The notes: generated by a model from the sequence alone, not told the origin. 64,000 bases of DNA from Aureimonas pseudogalii (GCF_014196835.1 NZ_JACIEK010000008.1:124001-188000); one strand, 5' to 3'; positions 40,425 through 49,178 are shown, counted from the first letter of the stretch. Made by a program: numbers and translations.

Positions 40425-40667
40425 TCAGGCGTCGAGATCGAGAAGCGGCTGGCCTGCCATCACCGCGTCCTCGTTCTCGACATGGAAGGCCTTCAGGATG
40501 CCGGCTTCTTCCGCCACGACGGGCGTGAAGCTCTTCATCACCTCGATGAGCCCGACCGTGTCGCCGACGGCGACGGTGTCGCCCTCCGACTTGAACACCG
40601 GCTCGCCGGGCGAGGGCGAGCGATAGAACGTTCCGGGAAGGGGGGCCATGATCGTGACGACCGGCAT
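40425..40667 (-). CDS. Short biotin carboxyl carrier protein (AccB-like)
   Basis: An 80-residue biotinyl domain starting MPVVTIMAPLPGTFYRSPSP, with the biotin-accepting Lys45 in IEVMKSFTPV (the usual M-K pair) and the second half VVAEEAGILKAFHVENED. It has none of the long Ala/Pro N-terminal region of acetyl-CoA carboxylase AccB, consistent with a dedicated carrier for the neighbouring enzyme. CAGGAG precedes the ATG. It is first in the operon and faces the LysR gene across 135 bp. Confidence 0.92.
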   Translation of the reverse strand: MPVVTIMAPLPGTFYRSPSPGEPVFKSEGDTVAVGDTVGLIEVMKSFTPVVAEEAGILKAFHVENEDAVMAGQPLLDLDA

Positions 40668-40762
40668 CGCTGAATTCTCCTGAACGGACCGAGGTGACGG
40701 GAGAGTTGCAAAGCCGGTTCGCCGTGTAAAATCGCAAATCGGAATTGGAGCCATCTGAAAAA

Positions 40763-40775
40763 TCGATAGTATCGA
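40763..40775. promoter_or_regulatory. Probable LysR-type regulator box (T-N11-A palindrome)
   Basis: The 135-bp gap between accB and lysR contains TCGATAGTATCGA, a perfect palindrome of 6-base arms about one central base. Its outer bases fit the T-N11-A rule for LysR-family operators. It sits 28 bp upstream of the LysR start and 96 bp upstream of the accB start, well placed to control both divergent genes. Confidence 0.55.
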
Positions 40776-40802
40776 CGCGAAGTCTTGGTCAAAGGACGCG
40801 CC

Positions 40803-41768
40803 GTGTCGATCTCGCTCAAGCAGATGCGCTATTTCGTGGCGGCCGCCGAGACCGGACGGATCGGGCAAGCGGCGGTCGAGCTCAACGTCTCGCAATCGGC
40901 TGTGACGGCGGCGATTCAGCAGCTGGAGGGCGGATTGGGGCTGAAGCTCCTCGACCGCACGCCGGTCGGCGTTTCGGTGACGCTCGAGGGTGGGCGGTTC
41001 CTGCAGCAGGCGCGCGATATCCTGGCCGCCGTCGCGGAGGCCACGCGCCGTTCGCGCGTCTCGCCGCTGGAGGTCGACGGGTCGCTGCGCGTCGGCGTCA
41101 CCTATACGGTCGCAGGCTACTTCCTGCCGCGCCATCTCATGCGCTTTGCGGCGACCTTTCCCCATGTCGCGATCGATCTCTTCGAGGCGCCGCGGACCGT
41201 GATCGAACAGGCGCTGGCAGATGGGGCGCTCGACATGGCGGTGCTGCTCGTCTCCAATCTTCGCGGTTCGGCGCCGATCGCCTTCGAGACCTTGACACGC
41301 TCGCGCCGCCGCCTCTGGCTGGCGCCCGGCCATGCGCTGGCGCGACTGGACCGCCTCGGCCTCGCAGACGTGGCCGGCCACCCCTACGTCATGCTGACGG
41401 TGGACGAGGCGAAATCGACGACCCTGCGTTACTGGGATGCGGCGGGAGCGGCCCCCAACGTGCTGTTTCGCACCTCCTCGGTCGAAGCCGTGCGATCGAT
41501 GGTGGCCGGCGGCATGGGCGTGACGATCCTGTCCGACATGGTCTATCGGCCGTGGTCGCTCGACGGGCAGCGGATCGAGACGCGGCTTCTCAGAGAGGAT
41601 ATCCCGACCATGGACGTCGGCCTCGCCTGGGCTCGGGACGCCGCGCTGACGCTGCCCGCGGAAGCCTTCCGCGACTTCCTGCGGTTCGCTTTGACCGGGG
41701 TGGGGCACCAACGCCCGGATGAGCGCTCAATGCAGCCATCGATTTTGTCGATGACGGCGGCCAGTTAA
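40803..41768 (+). CDS. LysR family transcriptional regulator
   Basis: A 321-residue regulator. The N-terminal winged helix is MRYFVAAAETGRIGQAAVELN with SQSAVTAAIQQLEGGLGLKL; the rest is an effector domain of the periplasmic-binding type. The GTG at 40803 has AAAGGA about seven bases upstream; a TTG at 40785 gives six more residues. It is divergent from accB-accC-pxpB-pxpC and codirectional with pxpA and a GST gene, so it probably controls this locus in response to its substrate. Confidence 0.92.
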   Translation: MSISLKQMRYFVAAAETGRIGQAAVELNVSQSAVTAAIQQLEGGLGLKLLDRTPVGVSVTLEGGRFLQQARDILAAVAEATRRSRVSPLEVDGSLRVGVTYTVAGYFLPRHLMRFAATFPHVAIDLFEAPRTVIEQALADGALDMAVLLVSNLRGSAPIAFETLTRSRRRLWLAPGHALARLDRLGLADVAGHPYVMLTVDEAKSTTLRYWDAAGAAPNVLFRTSSVEAVRSMVAGGMGVTILSDMVYRPWSLDGQRIETRLLREDIPTMDVGLAWARDAALTLPAEAFRDFLRFALTGVGHQRPDERSMQPSILSMTAAS

Positions 41769-41837
41769 AGTCATTTGACGCTCCTTCTCCCGCCCTTCAG
41801 GCTTCGCTTCGAACCAAGACGATGGGGAGCCGAGGCG

Positions 41838-42563
41838 ATGGGTGTGCAGATCAACTGCGACATGGGCGAGAGCTTCGGGCTGTATCGCTGCGGCGACGAC
41901 GAGGGGCTGATGCCCCTCATCCACATCGCGAACGTCGCGTGCGGCTTCCACGCGTCGGATCCCGTGGTCATGCGCAAGACGGTGGCACTCGCCGCGCGAC
42001 ACGGCGTAGCGGTCGGCGCGCATCCGTCCTTTCCCGATCTGCAGGGGTTCGGGCGACGCGAGATGAAGATGGGGCGCGACGAGCTTTCGGCGGCACTTCT
42101 CTATCAAATCGGGGCGTTGAAGGGCTTCCTCGACGTCGCCGGGCTACCGCTGAACCATATCAAGCCGCATGGCGCTCTCTACGGGGCCGCGGCGCGAAAT
42201 GCCGAGGTGGCCGAGGCGGTCGCGGATGCCGCCGCGTCGTTCGGTGTCCCCGTTCTCGGCATGGCCGGCACCCATCACGAGACCGTCTACAAGGCGCGGG
42301 GCCTTGCCTTCCAAGCCGAGTATTACGTCGATCTCGATTACGATGCCGAGGGCCGCCTGATCATTACGCGTGAACACGACGCCAAGGACCCTACGGAGGC
42401 GGCCCGGCGGGCCGTCCGCGTGATGGAGGAAGGGATCGCCACCTCGATCGACGGCCACGAGTTCGCCATGCGCGCTGATTGCGTCTGCGTCCATTCCGAC
42501 ACGCCGAACGCGGTGGATCTCGCGCGCACCGTCCACACGGCGCTCCGCCCCTGGTTTGGCTGA
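41838..42563 (+). CDS. pxpA: PxpA/LamB/YcsF family protein
   Basis: A 241-residue protein of the LamB/YcsF family: INCDMGESFGLYRCGDD, HIANVACGFHASDPVVMR, VGAHPSFPDLQGFGRREM, HIKPHGALYG and CVHSDTPNAV. In PxpABC it cleaves the 5-oxoproline ring with PxpB and PxpC. The sugar/amide-hydrolase-like active-site residues appear intact. It is separated from pxpB and pxpC by the LysR gene and lies on the other strand, but in the same locus. The GST gene begins three bases after its stop. Confidence 0.92.
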   Translation: MGVQINCDMGESFGLYRCGDDEGLMPLIHIANVACGFHASDPVVMRKTVALAARHGVAVGAHPSFPDLQGFGRREMKMGRDELSAALLYQIGALKGFLDVAGLPLNHIKPHGALYGAAARNAEVAEAVADAAASFGVPVLGMAGTHHETVYKARGLAFQAEYYVDLDYDAEGRLIITREHDAKDPTEAARRAVRVMEEGIATSIDGHEFAMRADCVCVHSDTPNAVDLARTVHTALRPWFG

Positions 42564-42566
42564 GCG

Positions 42567-43187
42567 GTGCGGCTCTACACCGGTCCGACGACGCCGTTCG
42601 GACGGATGGTCGAAGTCGTGGCGTATGAGGCGGGCATCGCGCTCGAGCGCGAGGTCATCGATGTCTACGAGGCGGAGTTTCTCGAAGCGGAGAACCCGCT
42701 GCGGCTGATCCCGACGCTGGTCGATACGCCGCACGGATCGCTGCACGACAGTCGCGTCATCTGCCGCTACCTCGCCGGGCTGGCGCCGGATCGGGGCTTC
42801 CTGCCGCCGGAGACGGACTGGCGGTTCGAGACCCGCCTGGCGCTGATCGCGGGCATCATGGATGCGGGCGTCGCCCGGCAGGGCGAGGTGTCGCGTGCGC
42901 CGGGTTCGAGCGAGGCGAGGTTGGCCCTCTTGGATCGCCGCATCCGGCTGGGTCTCGCCACGCTGGAGCGCGAGAGCGACGCGTTCGCGGCGAGTTGGCC
43001 GCGCCTCGACGCGATCGGCGCGGCGGCTCTCCTCGACTACCTGGAGTTTCGAATTGGCCTCGGCTGGCGTGCCGACGCACCGCGCCTCTCCGACTGGCTC
43101 GACGTGCGAAACGAGATGCCGTCCATGCAGGCCACCCGGTTCACGGGCGCTCAGCCGACGAGTTCGACCCAGCGGCGGACGAGGTAG
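42567..43187 (+). CDS. Glutathione S-transferase family protein
   Basis: A 206-residue GST-like protein. The N-terminal thioredoxin-like part has VRLYTGPTTPFGRMVEVVAYE (note absence of a CxxC), NPLRLIPTLVDTPHGSLHDSRVICRYL, the cis-Pro and SR that bind glutathione, and an all-helical C-terminal half. Start is GTG at 42567, just after pxpA. Its 3' end runs 37 bp into the opposite-strand binding-protein gene (43151-43187). Substrate unknown. Confidence 0.88.
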   Translation: MRLYTGPTTPFGRMVEVVAYEAGIALEREVIDVYEAEFLEAENPLRLIPTLVDTPHGSLHDSRVICRYLAGLAPDRGFLPPETDWRFETRLALIAGIMDAGVARQGEVSRAPGSSEARLALLDRRIRLGLATLERESDAFAASWPRLDAIGAAALLDYLEFRIGLGWRADAPRLSDWLDVRNEMPSMQATRFTGAQPTSSTQRRTR

Positions 43188-44383
43188 TTGTGCTCGTCCA
43201 TCGTCGTGTTCCAGACCGCGATGTTGGCGGCGCGGTCCCAGTAGGAACCGCCGGAGCGGATCGATCCGGCTTTGATCGAGGTTTGCCCCCCGGGACCGGG
43301 AAGGTCGACGCTCGCGGGGAGGCCGGCATACCAGTAGTCCCATTCGGGCGCGCTCAGATGGGGGCGGATGCGGTCGATGACCGACATGTAGTAGCCCTGC
43401 CGCGCGACCACGGCGCCCGGCCAGCCGGAGAGCCACCAGTTCAAATATTCGTAGGCGACGTCGAGCAGCCGGCCTTCCAGGCGAGCCGAGAGCGACAGGC
43501 CTCCATGCCACGCACGGTAGCCCTCCGCGGGAACTGCCTGCCGCACGGGAATCTTGCGCTGCTTGAGCGCCGCGATGCTCGGCGACCACATGCTGCCGAG
43601 CGCCATCGACCCGTCCGCCATCATCCGCGTCGCATCATCCACCGTCTGCCAGAAACCGGCGAAATGGCCGTCCGCCTTCAGAACGAGGAGGCGGTCGATC
43701 AACGCGTCGATTTCCTCCACCGACAGGTTGCCGGTATCGGCAAAGCGCATGAGACCGGCTGACTCCGCTGCCAGCACCGCGTCGAAGATGCCGATCGCCG
43801 GCTCGTCGACGAGGGCGACGCGCCCGTGGAAGGCGGGGTCCAGCAGTGCCTTCCAACTGCCGACGCGTTCGGGGTGACCGGCAACGGCGCGCTCGTCATA
43901 GGCGAAGGCATCGAAATTATGGACCGTCGGCAGCATCGAGATATGACGTGTGACGCGCGACCCCAGCGCCCCGTCGGCCTGCACGTAGAGTCGCGTCACC
44001 GGTGCGTCGCCGCGCCCGACACGAGCCGAGGGCCGGATCACGCCTTCGCGCGTCAGTTCGCTGACCTCGTTCCAGTTCGCGATGCGCGTCGTGTCGATCG
44101 CCTGCACGGCGCGCCAGTACCAGACGATGTCGAGATTGTGGAAGCACTGGTCGTAGATGTCGAAGGCATCCGGCGAGCGCGCAGCCTGCCGCTGCGTCGC
44201 CTGGAAGTTGCGGCAGTCGAACTCGATGCGAATGCCGAGGTCGGCTTCTGCCCGGGTGCGGATCTCGTCGAGCAGCGTGATCTCGGTGCCGAGGATGCGG
44301 AGGGTCGCGCGCTCGGTCGTCTGGCTTGCCGGGGCGGCAAGGCGCGACCTCGCCGGCCCTCGTTTGATCGTCAGTTCGTTCAT
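43151..44383 (-). CDS. Polyamine-type ABC binding protein paralogue, no export signal visible
   Basis: A 410-residue protein of the extracellular solute-binding family 1, PotD-like. Segments such as GYRAWHGGLSLSARLEG, NWWLSGWPGAVVARQGYYM and IRSGGSYWDRAANIAVWN match the other binding protein in this cluster (47946-49178), so the two are paralogues of equal length. The start MNELTIKRGPARSRLAAPAS has no hydrophobic leader, twin-Arg or lipobox, and the 30-codon open frame upstream does not provide one. Either it acts in the cytoplasm, or an unusual start exists. It is the last gene of the eleven-gene cluster. Confidence 0.85.
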   Translation of the reverse strand: MNELTIKRGPARSRLAAPASQTTERATLRILGTEITLLDEIRTRAEADLGIRIEFDCRNFQATQRQAARSPDAFDIYDQCFHNLDIVWYWRAVQAIDTTRIANWNEVSELTREGVIRPSARVGRGDAPVTRLYVQADGALGSRVTRHISMLPTVHNFDAFAYDERAVAGHPERVGSWKALLDPAFHGRVALVDEPAIGIFDAVLAAESAGLMRFADTGNLSVEEIDALIDRLLVLKADGHFAGFWQTVDDATRMMADGSMALGSMWSPSIAALKQRKIPVRQAVPAEGYRAWHGGLSLSARLEGRLLDVAYEYLNWWLSGWPGAVVARQGYYMSVIDRIRPHLSAPEWDYWYAGLPASVDLPGPGGQTSIKAGSIRSGGSYWDRAANIAVWNTTMDEHNYLVRRWVELVG

Positions 44384-44414
44384 GCCGGGGCTTTGCGGGG
44401 CGAAGGGGGCGAGG

Positions 44415-45461
44415 TCAAGCGGCCTCGATCCGCGCAGCGATGACAGATGTGGTCTCCCCGAGCACGAACGCATCGAAAGAGCGCCGGATGCGATCGGGCT
44501 CGATCCCGTCGACGATGAAGACCAGACGGGAGCGTCGGTCGTCGCTTGGCCATGCGGCCATATGGGTCGGCGGATGAACGAGATGTTGGACTCCGTGGAC
44601 GGCCACAGGCCGCTCCTCGCCTTCGAGATCGAGAATGCCCTTCACCCGCAGGATCGCCGAGCCGTGGCGGTTCAGCAGCATCGAGAGCCAGACGCCGAAC
44701 CGCGTCCAGTCCACGGCACGGTCGGGCACGATGGAGAACGCTTCGATGGCGTCGCCATGGCGGTTCGGGTCGTGCCGGTGGTGATGGTGCCCATGACCAT
44801 GTGCGTGATGGTGAGTGTCGTCGTCGACCGATTCGGCTGGGGTCTCGCTGAGAAGCCAGGTCACGTCCCAGCCGGCCGCGTTGGCGTCGCGGATCTCCGC
44901 CGCCGGGTTCATAAGCGCCAGGCGCGACCGCAGAGCCGCAGCCTCGGCCGGTGCCACGAGATCGGTCTTGGTCAGGAGGATGCGGTCGGCGCTGGCGATC
45001 TGCTTGCGCATCTCGACGCGGCGCTCGATACCGTCCGGCGCGTTCACCGCATCGATGGTCGCCCAGGTGCCCGCCACCGTGAAGTGATGGCTGACCACCG
45101 GGTCGGCGCGGATCGTTGAGAGGATCGGGAACGGGTCGGCGAGGCCGGTCGATTCGATCACCAGTCGGTCGAAGGCCGGCACGAGCCCGCGCTCGCGCTT
45201 CGACAGGAGATCGCGCATCGCGTCCGCCAACTCGCCGCGGATCGTACAGCAGAGGCATCCCGACTGGAGCAGGACGGTGGTCTCGTCGATGCGCTCGATG
45301 AGGTGGTGGTCGAGGCCGACCTCGCCGAATTCGTTGATGAGGACGGCGGCGCCGGCCAGGGCGGGATCCTTGAGGATCCGCCGCAGCAGCGTCGTCTTGC
45401 CGGACCCGAGGAAGCCGGTGAGAAGGTGGACCGGCGTGAAGACGGGCACTGCGGCGCTCAT
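44415..45461 (-). CDS. CobW/COG0523 family GTPase, probable metallochaperone
   Basis: A 348-residue G3E GTPase. Walker A TGFLGSGKTTLL (residues ~15-26), the CxCC motif GCLCCTIRGEL (Cys69, 71, 72), TKTD for guanine recognition, and a His-rich loop around 217-235 (THHHAHGHGHHHHRH). COG0523 proteins deliver zinc, cobalt or iron to enzymes; the His loop points to Zn or Co storage or handling. It overlaps the CxxC protein gene upstream by four bases and precedes the leaderless binding protein by 31 bp. Confidence 0.92.
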   Translation of the reverse strand: MSAAVPVFTPVHLLTGFLGSGKTTLLRRILKDPALAGAAVLINEFGEVGLDHHLIERIDETTVLLQSGCLCCTIRGELADAMRDLLSKRERGLVPAFDRLVIESTGLADPFPILSTIRADPVVSHHFTVAGTWATIDAVNAPDGIERRVEMRKQIASADRILLTKTDLVAPAEAAALRSRLALMNPAAEIRDANAAGWDVTWLLSETPAESVDDDTHHHAHGHGHHHHRHDPNRHGDAIEAFSIVPDRAVDWTRFGVWLSMLLNRHGSAILRVKGILDLEGEERPVAVHGVQHLVHPPTHMAAWPSDDRRSRLVFIVDGIEPDRIRRSFDAFVLGETTSVIAARIEAA

Positions 45462-45784
45462 GCCTGCGCCTCCAACCGGACGAGAAGATCGGGGTCGAGC
45501 GGATCGAAGAGCCGACCCGAGAGCCGCTCTGCCGCGGGCCAGAGATGCGCGAGGTTCTCGATGATCTCGGTCTTGCCGGTGGCGGTCGCCAGCACATAGC
45601 TGCGGCCGTGCCAGTCGCTCAATGTCAGCCGATAGGCGCGCAGCACGTCGTTGGCGGCGCGGATGCGGCGGGTGCGCTCGGCGCGCCGGCGCAGTGGCTC
45701 CTCGTTGCGCGAGAAGACGCCCGGACGCGCCACCGCGTCGCTCCAGTGGTCGTCGACGCCGAGAACGCCGCAGAGTGAGCACAT
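45458..45784 (-). CDS. Small CxxC protein, unknown function, coupled to CobW
   Basis: A 108-residue protein that opens MCSLCGVLGVDDHWSDAVA, so a CxxC sits at residues 2-5, followed by an Arg-rich helix (RRRAERTRRIRAANDVL) and a beta-rich C-terminal part (SDWHGRSYVLATATGKTEII). I do not recognise a family. The four-base overlap with the CobW gene suggests obligate co-production. Cys and His near the N-terminus could bind metal, making it a possible client, adaptor or Zn sink for CobW; this is inference. Confidence 0.8.
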   Translation of the reverse strand: MCSLCGVLGVDDHWSDAVARPGVFSRNEEPLRRRAERTRRIRAANDVLRAYRLTLSDWHGRSYVLATATGKTEIIENLAHLWPAAERLSGRLFDPLDPDLLVRLEAQA

Positions 45785-45850
45785 CGCGATCAGCCTCCTC
45801 GCTGGAAAGAAACCGGACGCCGCCCCGAGGCGAGCGCCCGGCGAAGCGTC

Positions 45851-46732
45851 CTACTTCCGGCGCGGCGAGCGCCGGGCGAAGTCGTCGGCCATCTCGTTCA
45901 TCGTTACGAAGCGCACGCCCTCGTGGCCCTTCATGTACTCGAACAGGCGTTCGAGCATGAGGAGCACCTGCGGGCGGCCCGACACGTCGGGATGGATGGT
46001 GATCGGGAACACCGCATAGTCCATCTCGCGATAGACCCAGTCGAACTGGTCGCGCCACATCTGTTCGATGTCGCGGGGATTGACGAAGCCGTGGCTGTTG
46101 GGCGCCTTCTTGATGAACATCATCGGCGGCAGATCGTCGAGATACCAGTTGGCGGGGATCTCGATGAGGTCGGTCTCGTGGCCCCGCGTCAGCGGCACCA
46201 TCCAATCCTTGGGCTGGCCGGCATAGTCGATCTTCGTCCACTTGTCGCCGACCCGCACATAGTAGGGCGTGAAGTCGTTGTGCATCAGCGAGTGATCGTA
46301 CTTGATGCCGCGCTCCAGCAGCAGCTCGTTCGTGACGGTCGAGAACTCCCACCATGGCGCGACGTAGCCGGTGGGGCGCTTGCCCGACAGCTTCTCGACG
46401 AGGTCGATGCACTTGTCGAGGACCTGCGTCTCCTGCTCGCGGGTCATCGCGATCGGGTTTTCGTGGGTGTAGCCGTGGATGCCGATCTCGTGGCCGGCAT
46501 CGGCCACCGCCTTCATCTGGTCCGGGAAGGTCTCGATCGAATGGCCGGGGATGAACCAGGTCGTCTGGATGTCGAAGCGCTGGAACATCTTGAGGAGGCG
46601 GGGCGATCCGACCTCGCCGGCGAACAGGCCGCGCGAGATGTCGTCCGGCGAATCCTCACCGCCGTAGGATCCGAGCCAACCGGCGACCGCATCGACGTCG
46701 ATGCCGAAGCCGCAGAGGATTTCCTTTGCCAT
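45851..46732 (-). CDS. CE4 polysaccharide-deacetylase-fold hydrolase, HpPgdA/cyclic-imidase type
   Basis: A 293-residue NodB-fold protein. The metal triad is Asp14 ([18 protein letters not shown]), His86 and His90 ([11 protein letters not shown]), the positions reported for Helicobacter PgdA, whose length is also 293 as I recall. Relatives include cyclic imide hydrolases and a peptidoglycan deacetylase. There is no signal peptide, so it works in the cytoplasm, favouring a small-molecule amide or imide over a wall polymer. Position in an uptake cluster with CobW and dehydrogenases supports ring-opening or deacylation of the imported compound; its substrate is unproven. Confidence 0.9.
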   Translation of the reverse strand: MAKEILCGFGIDVDAVAGWLGSYGGEDSPDDISRGLFAGEVGSPRLLKMFQRFDIQTTWFIPGHSIETFPDQMKAVADAGHEIGIHGYTHENPIAMTREQETQVLDKCIDLVEKLSGKRPTGYVAPWWEFSTVTNELLLERGIKYDHSLMHNDFTPYYVRVGDKWTKIDYAGQPKDWMVPLTRGHETDLIEIPANWYLDDLPPMMFIKKAPNSHGFVNPRDIEQMWRDQFDWVYREMDYAVFPITIHPDVSGRPQVLLMLERLFEYMKGHEGVRFVTMNEMADDFARRSPRRK

Positions 46733-46777
46733 GGAATGGTCTCCCTTGAAGATATGGTAGGTCGGGCTCGACGCCGG

Positions 46778-47863
46778 TCAGGCGGCGATGACGGTGGAGC
46801 GGGCAGGGTCCCAGGACATGACGACCGTATCGCCCTCGCGTGCCGTGAGATCGCGGAACCGGTCGACATGGGATTCCACCTGCACCGGCTTGCGGCCGGG
46901 CAATGCGACGCGCAGCGTGCCGACATGGCCGACGATCTCGCGCGAGAGCACGGTGCCCTCGACGCGGTTGTGCGCCATGGCCTGCCAGCCGGGGGGGTGG
47001 ACGTCGAGCGCATCGGACGGGATCGCGATGATCGCCTTGCCGCCGGTCGCGACCTCGCGCGGACCGACGCCCTCCATCGGGCCGAACGGCGTGTCGAGGC
47101 GGGCGCTGCCCGCTCGCGTCGGTGCGGCGACGGTGCCTTCGAAGATCGTGTTGGCGCCGATGAAGCCGGCGACGAACGGCGTCTGCGGCCGGGTGTAGAG
47201 CTCGCGCGGGTCGGAGATCTGCTCGACCTTACCGTTGCTCATCACGACAACGCGGTCGGACAGGCCGAGCGCTTCGGACTGGGCGTGCGTGACGAAGACG
47301 AAGGTGATGCCGAGTTCCGTCTGGAGCAGCTTCAATTCGTTCTGGATGATGCGGCGCAGATTCGCGTCGAGCGCGCCGAGCGGCTCGTCGAGGAGGAGGA
47401 TGTCGGGCTCCACCACGAGGCCGCGCGCGAGCGCGATGCGCTGGCGCTGGCCGCCCGAGAGGCGATCGGCGCGGTGCTGGGCGATGTCGGTGAGGCCGAG
47501 CTTCTCGAGGATGCGACCGACGCGGCGCTTGCGCTCGGCGGCGGCGATGCCCCTGACCGCCAGTCCGTACTCGACGTTCTTCCAGACGTTCATATGCGGA
47601 AACAGCGCGTAGTTCTGGAAGATCATCGAGGTCGGCCGGCGCTCCGGCGGCACGTCGGTGACGTTGCGACCCTTGATGATGATGTCGCCGGAGGTGATCG
47701 TCTCGAACCCGGCGATCATCCGCAGCGTCGTCGTCTTGCCGCAGCCGGAGGGGCCGAGGAAGGCGACGAACTCGCCCTTCTCGACGGCGAGATCGAAGTT
47801 CGATACCGCCGTGGTGCCGTCGTCGTAGACTTTGCCCACCTGGATGAGTTCGAGATCGTGCAT
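46778..47863 (-). CDS. ABC transporter ATPase, polyamine type (PotA-like), first of two
   Basis: A 361-residue ATPase. MHDLELIQVGKVYDDG, Walker A GPSGCGKTTTLRMIA, signature LSGGQRQRIALARGL, Walker B LLLDEPLGALDANL and a C-terminal TOBE-type regulatory domain (VEGTVLSREIVGHVG). This is typical of the spermidine/iron/molybdate-type subgroup. A second ATPase is encoded at 52553-53632, so either one transporter uses a heterodimer or two related systems share this cluster. Follows the binding protein gene by 82 bp and precedes the CE4 gene by 45 bp. Confidence 0.92.
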   Translation of the reverse strand: MHDLELIQVGKVYDDGTTAVSNFDLAVEKGEFVAFLGPSGCGKTTTLRMIAGFETITSGDIIIKGRNVTDVPPERRPTSMIFQNYALFPHMNVWKNVEYGLAVRGIAAAERKRRVGRILEKLGLTDIAQHRADRLSGGQRQRIALARGLVVEPDILLLDEPLGALDANLRRIIQNELKLLQTELGITFVFVTHAQSEALGLSDRVVVMSNGKVEQISDPRELYTRPQTPFVAGFIGANTIFEGTVAAPTRAGSARLDTPFGPMEGVGPREVATGGKAIIAIPSDALDVHPPGWQAMAHNRVEGTVLSREIVGHVGTLRVALPGRKPVQVESHVDRFRDLTAREGDTVVMSWDPARSTVIAA

Positions 47864-47945
47864 GGCCGCAATCCGCTGGTCACGCGCCGACAGGACGGCG
47901 CGGGGAAGAGATGCGAGGCGGCGGATGCCGCCTCGCGCCGAGCCG

Positions 47946-49178
47946 TCAGGCGTTGAGGAATTCGTCCCACTTCTGGACGAGCGCGTCGTACTCGTCCGGC
48001 CACTGGTGCCAGTAGGCGACGTTGGCGGCGCGCGTGGCGAGCGAGCCGCCGTCGCGCAGATCGCCTTCCTTGATGCCGCGCTCGGCCGCGCCGGCCCACG
48101 GCTTGCCCTCGTACCAGAAAGCGTACTTCATCGGGTCCATCGCCTTCTCGATGTTGGTCGACGGCGAATAGTAACCCTGCTCGGAGACGGTGATGCCCGG
48201 CTCACCCGACAGCCAGTAATTGGCGTAGGCCGCCACGGCGGCCGCGTTCGGCGTGCCCTTCAACATGGCGGGGCCGATGGCCCAGGCGCGGTAGCCCTCC
48301 TTCGGCACCGCGTAGCGGCAGGCCTTGCCCTGTGCCTTGACGGCCATGACGGCCGGCTGCCACGCGTCGCACACCACCATCTCGCCGGAAGCGAGGAGGT
48401 TGACCAGCTCGCCGAAATCACCCCAGAGCGCCCGGAACTGACCCTCCTTCTTCTTGGCGATGAGGAAGTTGCCGGCCTCTTCCAGCTCTTCGGCCGTCGG
48501 GTTGCCGGGGTTCTTGGCTTCGAGCAGGCCGAGCGAGTTCATCGCGAGGATCGCCTGACCGATGGCGATCAGCGGGTCGGTGTTGAGGCCCGACTTGCCC
48601 TTCCACTTCGGGTCGAACAGCGCGGTCCAGCTGTTGGCCTCTTCCTCCGAGACGACGTCGGGATTGTAACCGATCGAATCGTAGTTGTAGACGGCCGGGA
48701 CCATCCAGAGGTTGGTCTGGTTCTCGTCCGTCCAGATCTGGCCGACGATCTGCGCCGAGCGGTCCCACTTCGGATCGGGCTTGGTGAACGTGTCGCGGAT
48801 CGCGGCCCAGTTCGGCACGTCGGAGACGGCGATCGGGGCCGCGTGATCGGTCATCGTGATCGCAGGCAGACGCTCGCCGATCACCTCCCAGCAATCGTAG
48901 TCGGACGAGCCCGACAGGATCTTCGTCTGCGCATCGGGGAAGGTCGCCGCCGTTCCGGAGGTGGAACCGACGCCCGACGCCGTCTTGAAGTTCGCGAGGA
49001 TGCGCTCCTGCACCGTGGTCGAGAGACCGGTGGTGCGCAGGCTCTCGCTCGCGAGATTGGCGGCCTGCGCATAGGCGCGGCCCGAGCCGAGGAACGGCGT
49101 GCCGCCGCCGAGGGCCAGCGCCATGGCGCCAGCGGTGCCCTTCAGCATCGTGCGCCGGTCGAGTTCTTTGCGGATCAT
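47946..49178 (-). CDS. Tat-exported ABC binding protein, polyamine type (PotD-like)
   Basis: A 410-residue periplasmic receptor. The N-terminus MIRKELDRRTMLKGTAGA carries a twin-arginine signal (RRTMLKG), with a hydrophobic region ending GRAYAQA. The mature part has a PotD-like pattern including PKEGYRAWAIGPAMLKG and ANYWLSGEPGITVSEQGYYS. Relatives bind spermidine, putrescine and other organic cations. It is the probable receptor for the two permeases at 50762-52541. A leaderless paralogue ends the same cluster. Confidence 0.92.
   Translation of the reverse strand: MIRKELDRRTMLKGTAGAMALALGGGTPFLGSGRAYAQAANLASESLRTTGLSTTVQERILANFKTASGVGSTSGTAATFPDAQTKILSGSSDYDCWEVIGERLPAITMTDHAAPIAVSDVPNWAAIRDTFTKPDPKWDRSAQIVGQIWTDENQTNLWMVPAVYNYDSIGYNPDVVSEEEANSWTALFDPKWKGKSGLNTDPLIAIGQAILAMNSLGLLEAKNPGNPTAEELEEAGNFLIAKKKEGQFRALWGDFGELVNLLASGEMVVCDAWQPAVMAVKAQGKACRYAVPKEGYRAWAIGPAMLKGTPNAAAVAAYANYWLSGEPGITVSEQGYYSPSTNIEKAMDPMKYAFWYEGKPWAGAAERGIKEGDLRDGGSLATRAANVAYWHQWPDEYDALVQKWDEFLNA

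Noticed and set aside
45923-47956. Long plus-strand open frame opposite the CE4 and ATPase genes
   Set aside because: It spans two clear genes of the other strand and their gap, and has no recognisable domain.
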